From the NCBI GenBank assembly GCA_035550315.1, contig DASZPL010000044.1, positions 1 to 29,652 of the forward strand: DNA of 29,652 bases, read 5' to 3'. Of this stretch, positions 1-6,996 are shown in pieces. The translations under genes were made by a program, and so were the position numbers. Each line of letters starts with the position of its first letter. The stretch's first letter is position 1. Source of the DNA: DASZPL01 sp035550315. Its GTDB lineage: Bacteria; Actinomycetota; Actinomycetes; JAFAQI01. The notes under the pieces were generated by a model, which was not told the origin of the DNA, ran no database searches, and worked only from the letters and a program-made list of their open reading frames with translations.

Positions 1-437
1 CGGGATTGGGCCAGGGCCAGCTACCGCCCGGCTACGTGCCGATGACCGCGGCCAACGGTCTCGGCCGGCTCGCGGCGTACACCCGCCGGGCCGCGTCCGC
101 GGTGGCCGCCCAGCTCGGCGGTCGACCGATGCCGCACGGACCGGCGGGCAGCGGCGGTGGGGGTGTCCCCAGGCCGGCCGGTGACGCGGTCGCCGCCGGC
201 GGTGGACTGCGACCGGCCGGGCCGACGCCCGATCTGCCGGCCGCGGTGGCGACGCACGCGGCGGGAGATTCGGCCGCGCCGCAGGTCGCTCCGGCCGCCG
301 AGCAGGCGAAGGCGAGCACCACCGGCAGCTTCGGCGCCGGAGCGGGTGGCATGGCGCTGCCGATCTCGTTCCTGGTCTTGATCGGGGGCGGGATCGGCGT
401 GGCGGCCGTCCGCGCCCGTGGCGGGCGACCGCGATGA
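1..437 (+). CDS. PstS-like substrate-binding protein with C-terminal membrane anchor (3' end only)
   Basis: The frame is open to the left edge, so only the last ~144 codons are present. The first ~35 residues (from GQLPPGYVPM through an Ala-rich helix ending near AAQLGG) resemble the closing helix of PstS-type phosphate-binding proteins, where a 'GY.P' motif precedes a final amphipathic helix. A ~75-residue Pro/Gly/Ala-rich linker follows, then one hydrophobic segment (ALPISFLVLIGGGIGVAAV) and a short Arg-rich tail, which looks like a C-terminal membrane anchor with the binding domain outside. The stop codon overlaps the next start (ATGA at 434-437), so the two genes are translationally coupled. 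The PstS assignment rests on a short end fragment plus the second PstS-like gene at 1489. It could be another large exported protein with a similar tail. Confidence 0.6.
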   Translation, partial: GLGQGQLPPGYVPMTAANGLGRLAAYTRRAASAVAAQLGGRPMPHGPAGSGGGGVPRPAGDAVAAGGGLRPAGPTPDLPAAVATHAAGDSAAPQVAPAAEQAKASTTGSFGAGAGGMALPISFLVLIGGGIGVAAVRARGGRPR

Positions 438-1366
438 CAGTCGCCGACGACGTCCGGCCGCCCGCGCTCGGGCTCGGGCTGCGACGGCTCGGTGCGATCG
501 GTCGAGCCCGTGTCGAGGCGGCACGGCAGCCGCTCAGCCCGGCGGCCGCGCTGGCGACCCGCTACCTCGCCCTGCTCGCCGGCCTGGCGGCCTGGCTGGT
601 CTGCTACATCTTCGGCTTCAGCGCATTGCAGGAGCATCACGACCAGCACAACCTGTACGCCGCCTTCCGGCAGCAGTTGGCCGAGGCAACCGCGCCGATC
701 GGCGGCGCTATCCCGGAGGGTCGGCCGGTCGCCGTCATCACCGCCGCGGCGGCGGGCATCCATCGCGTCGTCGTGGTCGAGGGGACGTCGGCGTCGGACC
801 TGCAGGCCGGTCCGGGCCACCTACCCGGCACGGTCCTACCGGGCCAGCCCGGAACGGCCACGCTGCTCGGTCGCTCGACGGCCTTCGGCGGCCCGTTCGG
901 GCGGCTGCCCGCACTGCAGCCGGGTGATCCGATCGCCGTTACCACCGGCCAGGGCACGTTCCACTTCACGGTGACGCGGATCCGGCAGCCGGGCGACGCC
1001 GTCCCGGCGCCGCAGCCGGGTACGTCGACGCTGACCCTGGTCACCGCGGCGCACGGCGGCTGGACCGCTGGCTGGTCCCCGTCACACGCGGTGTTCGTGG
1101 ACGCGACGCTTGCCGGTAACCCGGCGACCGCCGTCGCCGCGTCCGGCGCTCCGACGTCGGCGGACCTGGTCATGCACGGCGATGGCACGGCACTGGTGCC
1201 GTTGGTCCTGTGGCTGCAGGCGCTGGTCGTGGTCGGGCTCGCGGTGTTCTGGGCCTACGCGAAGTGGGGTCGGCGGCAGACCTGGTTGGTCGGCATTCCG
1301 CTTGCGACGGCCGCGATGTGGGGGGCGAGCGACGCGGTCGTCCGGCTGCTGCCCAACCTGTTCTAA
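434..1366 (+). CDS. Class E sortase-like membrane protein lacking catalytic residues (pseudo-sortase)
   Basis: 310 residues. One hydrophobic segment lies near residues 45-65, a sortase-fold domain spans roughly 95-235, and two more hydrophobic segments lie near the C-terminus (after ALVPLVLWLQ and around GIPLATAAMW). Family landmarks are clear: GPGH.P, LPGQPG, GGPFGRL, L.PGD.I.V and LTLVT. The catalytic positions are changed. The 'GHR' motif reads GRS, with Arg147 at the His position. The 'TLTTC' strand reads TLTLVTA, with Ala205 (codon 1046-1048) in place of Cys. The usual Arg position in the last strand reads SH. A transpeptidase with this chemistry should not work, so a structural or binding role is inferred. 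It overlaps the preceding PstS-like gene by 4 bases, and a secreted PstS-like gene follows after 122 bases. Confidence 0.85.
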   Translation: MTVADDVRPPALGLGLRRLGAIGRARVEAARQPLSPAAALATRYLALLAGLAAWLVCYIFGFSALQEHHDQHNLYAAFRQQLAEATAPIGGAIPEGRPVAVITAAAAGIHRVVVVEGTSASDLQAGPGHLPGTVLPGQPGTATLLGRSTAFGGPFGRLPALQPGDPIAVTTGQGTFHFTVTRIRQPGDAVPAPQPGTSTLTLVTAAHGGWTAGWSPSHAVFVDATLAGNPATAVAASGAPTSADLVMHGDGTALVPLVLWLQALVVVGLAVFWAYAKWGRRQTWLVGIPLATAAMWGASDAVVRLLPNLF

Positions 1367-1397
1367 CCGTCCGGTTTCGAATCGTCGGTCGCCGGTC

Positions 1398-1419
1398 CTT
1401 CATCGACTGTTCACCCGCA
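1398..1419 (+). promoter_or_regulatory. Candidate PHO box upstream of secreted PstS-like gene
   Basis: Two adjacent 11-base units, CTTCATCGACT and GTTCACCCGCA, lie in the 122-base gap before the gene starting at 1489. The second unit matches the actinobacterial PhoP/RegX3 repeat (GTTCACC plus four bases) exactly in its core; the first is degenerate. A further related unit, GTTCATCGACC, is at 1462-1472 near the ribosome binding site. Regulation by phosphate starvation is inferred. Confidence 0.45.
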
Positions 1420-1488
1420 GGGCCCGAACCGGAGAAGTGGCGCCAGAAGACTGCGATCGCTGTTCATCGACCCGGAGGGACTCAATTC

Positions 1489-2760
1489 ATGCGCAGGTTG
1501 ACCCGGACGACGGCGTTCGCCGCCGGCGTCGCGACCGTGACCGCTCTGTCGCTCGGACTGCCCGGCGTCGCTCATGCCGACAGCGCTGCGGCGCGTAACG
1601 GTGACGTCGTGGGCGTCGGATCCGACACGCTCCAGAACGGTGCCGACTTCTTGTTCGACGGCGCACCGGGTGTCGTCGGCGGCTACAACACGCTCGGCAA
1701 CAACCACCGGGTCTACAGCTTCTTCGCGACGGGCGACGCCAACGGCCGCGCGACGTACGACGGGACCTGCGGCACGGCGAGCGCGGCGACCGGGCTCGGC
1801 ACGTTCTGTGCGAACACGAACAACCAAGCACCGAACCTGCTGCCGGCAACCGTCGTACTGCGCGACGGGACCGTGCCGGTGACCCGGCCGAACGGCTCCG
1901 GCGCCGGCGTCGCCGCGCTGATCAACGACACACCTGGCGACGCCGCGGACTTCAAGGGCTACCAGGGCCTGCCCAACGGATCGATTCAGTTCGCCCGGAT
2001 GTCACGGCTGCCGAACTCCACCGAAGAGGGCGAGTGCCCGACGTCCGGCGCCTGCGGCGGCTTGCACGTCTACCAGTTCGCGACCGACAAGCTGCAGATC
2101 GCGCACGACGCCGCGACCTACAACGGGCCGTCCGGCCTGTCGGCCGACGAGCTGTACCACATCTTCGTGACCTGCGACTACACCAAGTGGAACCAGATCC
2201 CCGGCAACTCGGCGGGTAGTAGCGACACGATCCACCCGCTGATCCCACAGTCGGGTTCGGGCACCCGGAACTTCTTCCTCGCCGACCTCGCGGCCGCCGA
2301 AGGCATCACGACGACCTTGACGCCCGGGGCCTGCACCCGCACGGTCGAGGAGCACGACCCGACTGGCATCTACGCCGACCCGACCCCGGCCGACGCGATC
2401 GAGCCGTTCTCGACCGGCAAGCTCGCGCTGATCAACTCCGGCTACTTCAAGAACGCCGGCTACAGCGGCAACGGCGCGGCGAACGGCGCGTACACGCCGG
2501 GCTTCCTGACCACCCTCAAGGGGACGGCGCCGGACACCAAGGCCTCCTACAACTCCACGCGTGGCCTGTACTTCGTGATCCGCAACACCGACCTCGCGAG
2601 CAAGACGCCGCTGCAGGCCGGCGGCACGCAGAACTGGGCGCAGACCCTGTTCGTCGGCAGCAACAGCGTGATCGCCCGCGCCGCCAACGCCCCGTTGATC
2701 GAGGCGGCCGGATTCACTCCGGCGTACAAGGACTGCGGCGTCAACCCGACCTCGTGCTGA
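1489..2760 (+). CDS. Secreted PstS-like phosphate-binding-family protein
   Basis: 423 residues from ATG 1489, which has a GGAGGG ribosome binding site at 1474-1479; the frame extends further upstream but without a comparable site. A signal peptide is clear: MRR..R, a hydrophobic core around GVATVTALSLGLPG, and a cleavage-like AHA. The mature start VVGVGSDTLQNGADFLFDG is the phosphate-loop region of this exported PstS-related family, and PQSGSGTRNFF is a second ligand-loop-like segment. There is no lipobox and no membrane anchor, so the product is probably released or held by a partner. No permease or ATPase gene is adjacent, so it is unlikely to be a simple ABC importer component. Several Cys pairs (for example EGECPTSGACGG) suggest disulfides. 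A PHO-box-like site lies upstream. The next gene overlaps its end. Confidence 0.85.
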   Translation: MRRLTRTTAFAAGVATVTALSLGLPGVAHADSAAARNGDVVGVGSDTLQNGADFLFDGAPGVVGGYNTLGNNHRVYSFFATGDANGRATYDGTCGTASAATGLGTFCANTNNQAPNLLPATVVLRDGTVPVTRPNGSGAGVAALINDTPGDAADFKGYQGLPNGSIQFARMSRLPNSTEEGECPTSGACGGLHVYQFATDKLQIAHDAATYNGPSGLSADELYHIFVTCDYTKWNQIPGNSAGSSDTIHPLIPQSGSGTRNFFLADLAAAEGITTTLTPGACTRTVEEHDPTGIYADPTPADAIEPFSTGKLALINSGYFKNAGYSGNGAANGAYTPGFLTTLKGTAPDTKASYNSTRGLYFVIRNTDLASKTPLQAGGTQNWAQTLFVGSNSVIARAANAPLIEAAGFTPAYKDCGVNPTSC

Positions 2761-3635
2761 CGGTTCGCGGCCGGACGTTGCTCGTGACCATGGTGACCGG
2801 TTGGCTGGCCGCCGCGGTGGCACCCGCGGCGGCAGCGGGCGGGGTGCCGTTCCGCGACCCGAATGCTCACGGCTCGATCACGCTGTGCGACCGGCGGGGC
2901 CACCCGGTCACCAGCGGTCGGGTCGCCGGCCGGCCGTTCACCTGGACGGCGGTGGCGTCGGTGGCTGCGCCGAGCGAGTTCCGCGGCTCGGGCCAGAACG
3001 CGGCGCTCACGATCTACCAGCCGAGGACCGGCGTCGATCCCGGTGACTGGAACGGCGACCAGCTGACCGGCGCATCGTTCTACCGGTCCGCAACCCCGGC
3101 GGCTGTCGCGACCTATCGCGACCTGTCCCTCGCGACGTTCAGCCAGGAGTTCCCGTCGCAATGGGACGGCTACTACCAGCTGCGGATGTACGTCGGACGC
3201 GCCGGCTACGGCGACTACACCGCGACCTATCCGGCCGCCGTCATCAAGGTGCAGGGCTCGCGCTGGTCGCTCGTGCAGGGCGGCGGCGGGAACTGTGCCG
3301 CGGCCCGGGCGACGTCGAGCGAAACCTACGCCGGCATCCCGGTGACCAAGCCCGGCGGCAAGCGTGGCGGTGTCGCCGCAACCCGGGCGGGCGACGGGCC
3401 AACCGCCTCACGCCGGGCCGCCGGCGCAGCTCAGTCAGCGGGCACGTCCGAACTGGCCAGCGCCGGGTCGAGCAGCCGGACGTCGTCCGGTCCGAGCACG
3501 GGCGACACCATCGCCCTGGTCGGCGTCATCGTCGTGGCCGTCGGCGTGATGACCGCGTGGTCGCGGCGCCCGGCCCCGTTCATCCGCACCAGCAAGTCGG
3601 TCGCATCCCACCGAGAGGACGTTCTGGACTCATGA
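2754..3635 (+). CDS. Secreted protein of unknown function with C-terminal membrane anchor
   Basis: 293 residues from GTG 2754, overlapping the upstream stop by 7 bases; GTG 2784 is an alternative start. It has a signal peptide (TLLVTMVTGWLAAAVAPAAAA), a globular domain of about 170 residues, a Ser/Thr/Ala/Gly-rich linker, and one C-terminal hydrophobic segment (TIALVGVIVVAVGVMTAW) with a basic tail. The globular domain is paralogous to that of the next gene: shared landmarks are GSITLCDRRGHPVTSG / GTVTFFDASGHVITSG, WNGDQLTGAS / WNTDFLSGAT, and DLSLATFSQEF / DLSLADFIAEY, each followed by YYQLRMY / LYQIRLK. I do not recognise a named family. The type-I membrane topology and coupling to the PstS-like gene suggest a cell-surface role in the same system. 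Confidence 0.75.
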   Translation: MLTVRGRTLLVTMVTGWLAAAVAPAAAAGGVPFRDPNAHGSITLCDRRGHPVTSGRVAGRPFTWTAVASVAAPSEFRGSGQNAALTIYQPRTGVDPGDWNGDQLTGASFYRSATPAAVATYRDLSLATFSQEFPSQWDGYYQLRMYVGRAGYGDYTATYPAAVIKVQGSRWSLVQGGGGNCAAARATSSETYAGIPVTKPGGKRGGVAATRAGDGPTASRRAAGAAQSAGTSELASAGSSSRTSSGPSTGDTIALVGVIVVAVGVMTAWSRRPAPFIRTSKSVASHREDVLDS

Positions 3636-4531
3636 AGGCAGCGAGAGGTGCTCTAGCCGCGAAGGTTGCGGTTGTCGCGGTTGCGCTGGTCGGCAGTGGC
3701 CTGGCCGCCGGCGTCGGTCCGGTCGCGAATGCGGCCGGCACCCCGCCGTACGAGCCGGACCCGCAGGCCGTCGGCACGGTGACGTTCTTCGATGCGTCCG
3801 GTCACGTGATCACCAGCGGTCATGTGAACTCGTCGCCGATGGCGGCCTACGCGGTCGGCAGCCACACGATTCGCTCCGGCGACACCCGCGCGGTCTTGAT
3901 CGCTGCGCAGCCCAAGGCCAACCAGCCGACATCCAGCTGGAACACCGACTTCCTTTCCGGCGCGACTTCCTACCCGCTCGGCTCCGGCACCCCGACGGCG
4001 ATCCAGGGGCTGAGCCAGACCAACCCGGTGGTCACCGGCGCAGCCACGGACCTGAGCCTCGCCGACTTCATTGCGGAGTACTCCACCGCGAATGCCGGCT
4101 CCGGTTACAGCAACCTCTACCAAATCCGGCTGAAGACCGCGGACAGCACAGGAGCGCAGACCGACAACTACGACGTCGCTGACGTCGAGGTCACCGGCAA
4201 CACGTTCCAGGTGGTCTACCCGGGCAGCGGTGGCGGCGGCGGGGGCCAGCAGGCGCTGCAGGTGAGCAAACGGCCGACGTTGGCTCGCACCGGCAAGGTG
4301 AAGGTCGGCAGCAAAGAGCGGGTCAACCACGGCTCTTGGTCGCCGAAGCCGACGTCGTACTCCTACCAGTGGTACGCCGGTTCCAAGAAGATCCGCGGCG
4401 CGACCCACGCCACGCTGAAGGTCCCGGCGTCGGCCACAGGCAAGGCGCTCTCGTGCCGAGTCACCGCGCACCGCAGCGGGTTCCGCGCAGGAGCGGCGAC
4501 CGCCAAGGGAGCGAAGGTCGTCAAGAAATAG
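3632..4531 (+). CDS. Secreted protein with paralogous domain plus C-terminal Ig-like domain
   Basis: 299 residues from ATG 3632, overlapping the upstream stop as ATGA. A signal peptide (AAKVAVVAVALVGSGLAAG... ANAAG) precedes a domain paralogous to that of the preceding gene (about residues 45-200), then a Gly-rich linker (GSGGGGGGQQ), then an Ig-like domain of about 85 residues. That domain carries the familiar pattern: SYSYQWYAGSKKIRGATHATLKV..., then GKALSCRVTAHRSGF. Unlike its paralog it has no membrane anchor, so it is probably released or bound to its anchored sister. It ends 6 bases before the convergent mutT1-like gene. The function is unknown; adhesion or protein-protein contact is plausible for the Ig-like domain. 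Confidence 0.8.
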   Translation: MKAARGALAAKVAVVAVALVGSGLAAGVGPVANAAGTPPYEPDPQAVGTVTFFDASGHVITSGHVNSSPMAAYAVGSHTIRSGDTRAVLIAAQPKANQPTSSWNTDFLSGATSYPLGSGTPTAIQGLSQTNPVVTGAATDLSLADFIAEYSTANAGSGYSNLYQIRLKTADSTGAQTDNYDVADVEVTGNTFQVVYPGSGGGGGGQQALQVSKRPTLARTGKVKVGSKERVNHGSWSPKPTSYSYQWYAGSKKIRGATHATLKVPASATGKALSCRVTAHRSGFRAGAATAKGAKVVKK

Positions 4532-4537
4532 CGGAGG

Positions 4538-5437
4538 CTAGGCCCCGGGCGGATCCAGCCGCTCCACCTGGACGAGCTCGGGGCCGGCCTCCCCGGCCCG
4601 CAGGTGCAACACGACGACGCCGCCCTTACGCACGTTCATCTCTTCCGCTGGACCGCCTCGCAGCCGCTCGGTCACGCCGGCGATGAGTCCGGGAAGCACC
4701 TTGCCCTGACTACAGACGAGAGTGCTTCGCCCGGTGGCCAGGATCGCGAGCAGCCGCTCCAACGCGAACCGCGGATGGTCGGCATAGCCGGTCTCGGAGA
4801 GCAACGGCTCGTTCTCGACGGTGAGCCGCTGCGCCGAGGCGAACGGCATGATCGTCTCGAGACAGCGGACGACATCGGCGGAGAGCACGCGTTCGATCTG
4901 GTACGCCGCGAGCAGCGGGACCACCGCCTCGGCCTGAGCCTCGCCGAGCTCATCCAGCGGTCGCTCCCGGTCGTCGCCTTGCCAGCCGGCGCGATCACCG
5001 GCGCTCCCGTGCCGCACCAGGATGCACGGCCAGGTGGCGAGGGCGCGGTGGTCGATGTCGTCGAGCAACCAGCGGTCCCGGTCGGGCAGCAGCAGCCGCT
5101 GCGCCTCGGCGGGCGGCAACCAGCGCACCTCGTCGACCTCCGCCGTCGTCTCGGCGCCGTCAGCCGCGACGCGCATCGCCCAGTAGCGGACCCGCTTCGG
5201 CGCGCCGTCCTTCAAGTAATGGATCTCGCCCAGATAGCGGCCGGGAATGCCGATGTACCCGGTCTCTTCGGCGACCTCGCGTAGTCCGCCCAGCACCGGG
5301 TGCTCGCCGGACACCAGCTTGCCCTTTGGCAGCGACCAGTCGTCGTACTTCGGGCGATGCACGATGGCTACCTCGATGCCGTCACCCGATGCTCGCCACA
5401 ACAACCCGCCGGCAGCCTCGATGATCCGATCGGCCAT
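4538..5437 (-). CDS. mutT1: MutT1-like Nudix hydrolase fused to a histidine-phosphatase domain
   Basis: 299 residues from ATG 5437, whose A is shared with the stop of the upstream CHAD gene (TGATG); a GTG at 5452 is an alternative. The N-terminal Nudix domain has a complete box at residues 39-61 (GKLVSGE ... REVAEETGY). The C-terminal histidine-phosphatase domain starts with the LVRHG motif at 142-144. This architecture and position beside ppk match mycobacterial MutT1, which acts on 8-oxo-(d)GTP, 8-oxo-(d)GDP and diadenosine polyphosphates. The second phosphatase signature, usually a His-Gly pair late in the domain, reads CSQGK here, with Gln244 at the His position. Function in sanitising oxidised nucleotides is from family knowledge; coupling to PPK and CHAD suggests a link to polyphosphate and stress. 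Confidence 0.88.
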   Translation of the reverse strand: MADRIIEAAGGLLWRASGDGIEVAIVHRPKYDDWSLPKGKLVSGEHPVLGGLREVAEETGYIGIPGRYLGEIHYLKDGAPKRVRYWAMRVAADGAETTAEVDEVRWLPPAEAQRLLLPDRDRWLLDDIDHRALATWPCILVRHGSAGDRAGWQGDDRERPLDELGEAQAEAVVPLLAAYQIERVLSADVVRCLETIMPFASAQRLTVENEPLLSETGYADHPRFALERLLAILATGRSTLVCSQGKVLPGLIAGVTERLRGGPAEEMNVRKGGVVVLHLRAGEAGPELVQVERLDPPGA

Positions 5438-6996
5438 CAGGCCTTCAGCCACCTGCGATGCCGGGGTTGCGCCGCTCGCTTCCAGACCGCTGCGAACTTC
5501 CGCCGAGTCCGCCGGATCTCATCCTGTTGCGCGGCGTAGAGCGCGCCGAGGACGAACGCGGCACTGCCGGCGGTCGCACCGGACCGGACGCGGCCGGCGA
5601 TCTGGCGCAGTCGCTCGGCGGCGACGACGGCGTCCTGCTGGCGCCCGAGCACGTCCTGCACCGCCTCCGCCTGTCGAGCCAGCCGTGCGGCCGGCGTGCC
5701 GAAGGTTCCCGTCACAGCCTCGCAGTAGTAGCGCAGCCGCTTCGCCTGGATGCGGGCATTGTGCCAGTCCGCGTCGGTGCTGCCCGGCGCCCGCAGCCGT
5801 CGGGCAGCACGCGCCAATTGCCGCCACTCGCGGCGGGCCAGCGCCGGCAGCACGTCGGAGGCGAGGTCTTCCGCGGCGGTCGTCATCGGCTCCCACGCAG
5901 CGTCCACCAGCCGTTCCAGCAACACGACGTAGCGTTCCGACCGCAGCACGTCGGCGACCTGTCCCGTGCGATCCGCCTGGCCGGCGGTCAACAACGTAAT
6001 GACCTTGGCGCGCAGCCCCTCAGCGAGCACAGCGGGCGGCAGGGTGTCGAGCGCCGCGACCATCCGCTCGGCGAAGACCTCGTCGTCGCGGGCGCCGCCG
6101 AGCTGGTCGGCCAGCCAACGCAACTCGTCGCGCAGCGAGGTCGCCCACTCCGAATCCAGCAGCGGTCGGACGCTCTTCAGCTGGCTGCGCAGTCGCCGGC
6201 TACACACCCGCATCTTGTGAATGGCGTCCGGCTCGTCCCGCCGCACCATCACGTCCGCCGCGATCAGTGCTGCGACGTCGCGCCGCAATGCGGCCCGGAT
6301 GACCAGCCGCGCGGGGTCACGACGCAGCGCGCGGCCCGGGAGCGGCGGGTCGGGCTCGGCGGTCGCCAATGGGCCGAGCGCCCGCACGACCTTCGGCATG
6401 AACTCTCCGCCCACCGCACCGGCGGTTCGCAGCACGTCACCGACGGCGCCGATCGCGGCGATCCCGCCGCCGCGATCCTCGATCTCGATCTCGCGGAACC
6501 GCCCGGACACGTGACCGGCGGTTTCCACGGACACAGTGTCGTCGGTCACTTCGACGAGCGGTTCGCCCGCGGCGTCGGTGAGCAACCTCCGGTCCCGCTG
6601 CGTCTGCAGCGTCACGACGGGCCCGATGGCGGCGGTGCGGACCCACGGCGTCACCAGGTTGCGCAACGCGTCCGGCACCTCGGTTTCGCTCCCCGGCTCG
6701 TGCAGCTCGTCCCGGGCGGCAGTCTCGGCCCCGCCGGCATCGACGCTGGATGGGATCTTCAGATGCCAGCCGTCGCTCGCGGCGCCTTCACCGCAGCGGT
6801 GCCGGAGCGTGACCCCGGCTCGCGCGAGCCGGAAGTCGGTCGTGTCCCAGTACGTCGCTCGCAGCTCCTGCCTGACCGGATCGCTGACGTCGGCGGCGCC
6901 CGTGCGCGCGCCCGTGAGCGACGGCAGCACGAACGGCGCGTTAACTCGAAACTTGGCCTCGACCTCCCGGGTCTGACGCACCGGCCCAGCCGTCAC
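5437..6996 (-). CDS. CYTH-CHAD domain protein (polyphosphate-associated)
   Basis: 519 residues from GTG 6996, overlapping the ppk stop by 4 bases. The N-terminal CYTH (triphosphate tunnel) domain has the EVEAK signature at about residues 11-15 and a later EIEIED strand. The CHAD domain occupies roughly 225-510, with its conserved basic, His-containing helices (IHKMRVCSRRLRSQLKS and WHNARIQAKRLRYY). CHAD domains bind polyphosphate, and CYTH domains hydrolyse or bind triphosphate compounds. It is coupled both to ppk upstream and to the MutT1-like gene downstream, so the three are almost certainly co-expressed. Whether the CYTH half is catalytically active is not clear from sequence alone. Confidence 0.9.
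   Translation of the reverse strand: MTAGPVRQTREVEAKFRVNAPFVLPSLTGARTGAADVSDPVRQELRATYWDTTDFRLARAGVTLRHRCGEGAASDGWHLKIPSSVDAGGAETAARDELHEPGSETEVPDALRNLVTPWVRTAAIGPVVTLQTQRDRRLLTDAAGEPLVEVTDDTVSVETAGHVSGRFREIEIEDRGGGIAAIGAVGDVLRTAGAVGGEFMPKVVRALGPLATAEPDPPLPGRALRRDPARLVIRAALRRDVAALIAADVMVRRDEPDAIHKMRVCSRRLRSQLKSVRPLLDSEWATSLRDELRWLADQLGGARDDEVFAERMVAALDTLPPAVLAEGLRAKVITLLTAGQADRTGQVADVLRSERYVVLLERLVDAAWEPMTTAAEDLASDVLPALARREWRQLARAARRLRAPGSTDADWHNARIQAKRLRYYCEAVTGTFGTPAARLARQAEAVQDVLGRQQDAVVAAERLRQIAGRVRSGATAGSAAFVLGALYAAQQDEIRRTRRKFAAVWKRAAQPRHRRWLKA

Noticed and set aside
2934..2944. GTTCACCTGGA resembling a PHO repeat
   Set aside because: Inside a coding region with no phased second unit and no promoter nearby; it encodes part of the paralogous domain.
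4275..4295. LARTG in the Ig-bearing secreted protein, resembling a class E sortase recognition motif
   Set aside because: It lies mid-protein at the start of the Ig-like domain with no hydrophobic helix or basic tail after it, and the neighbouring sortase lacks catalytic residues. Treated as chance.
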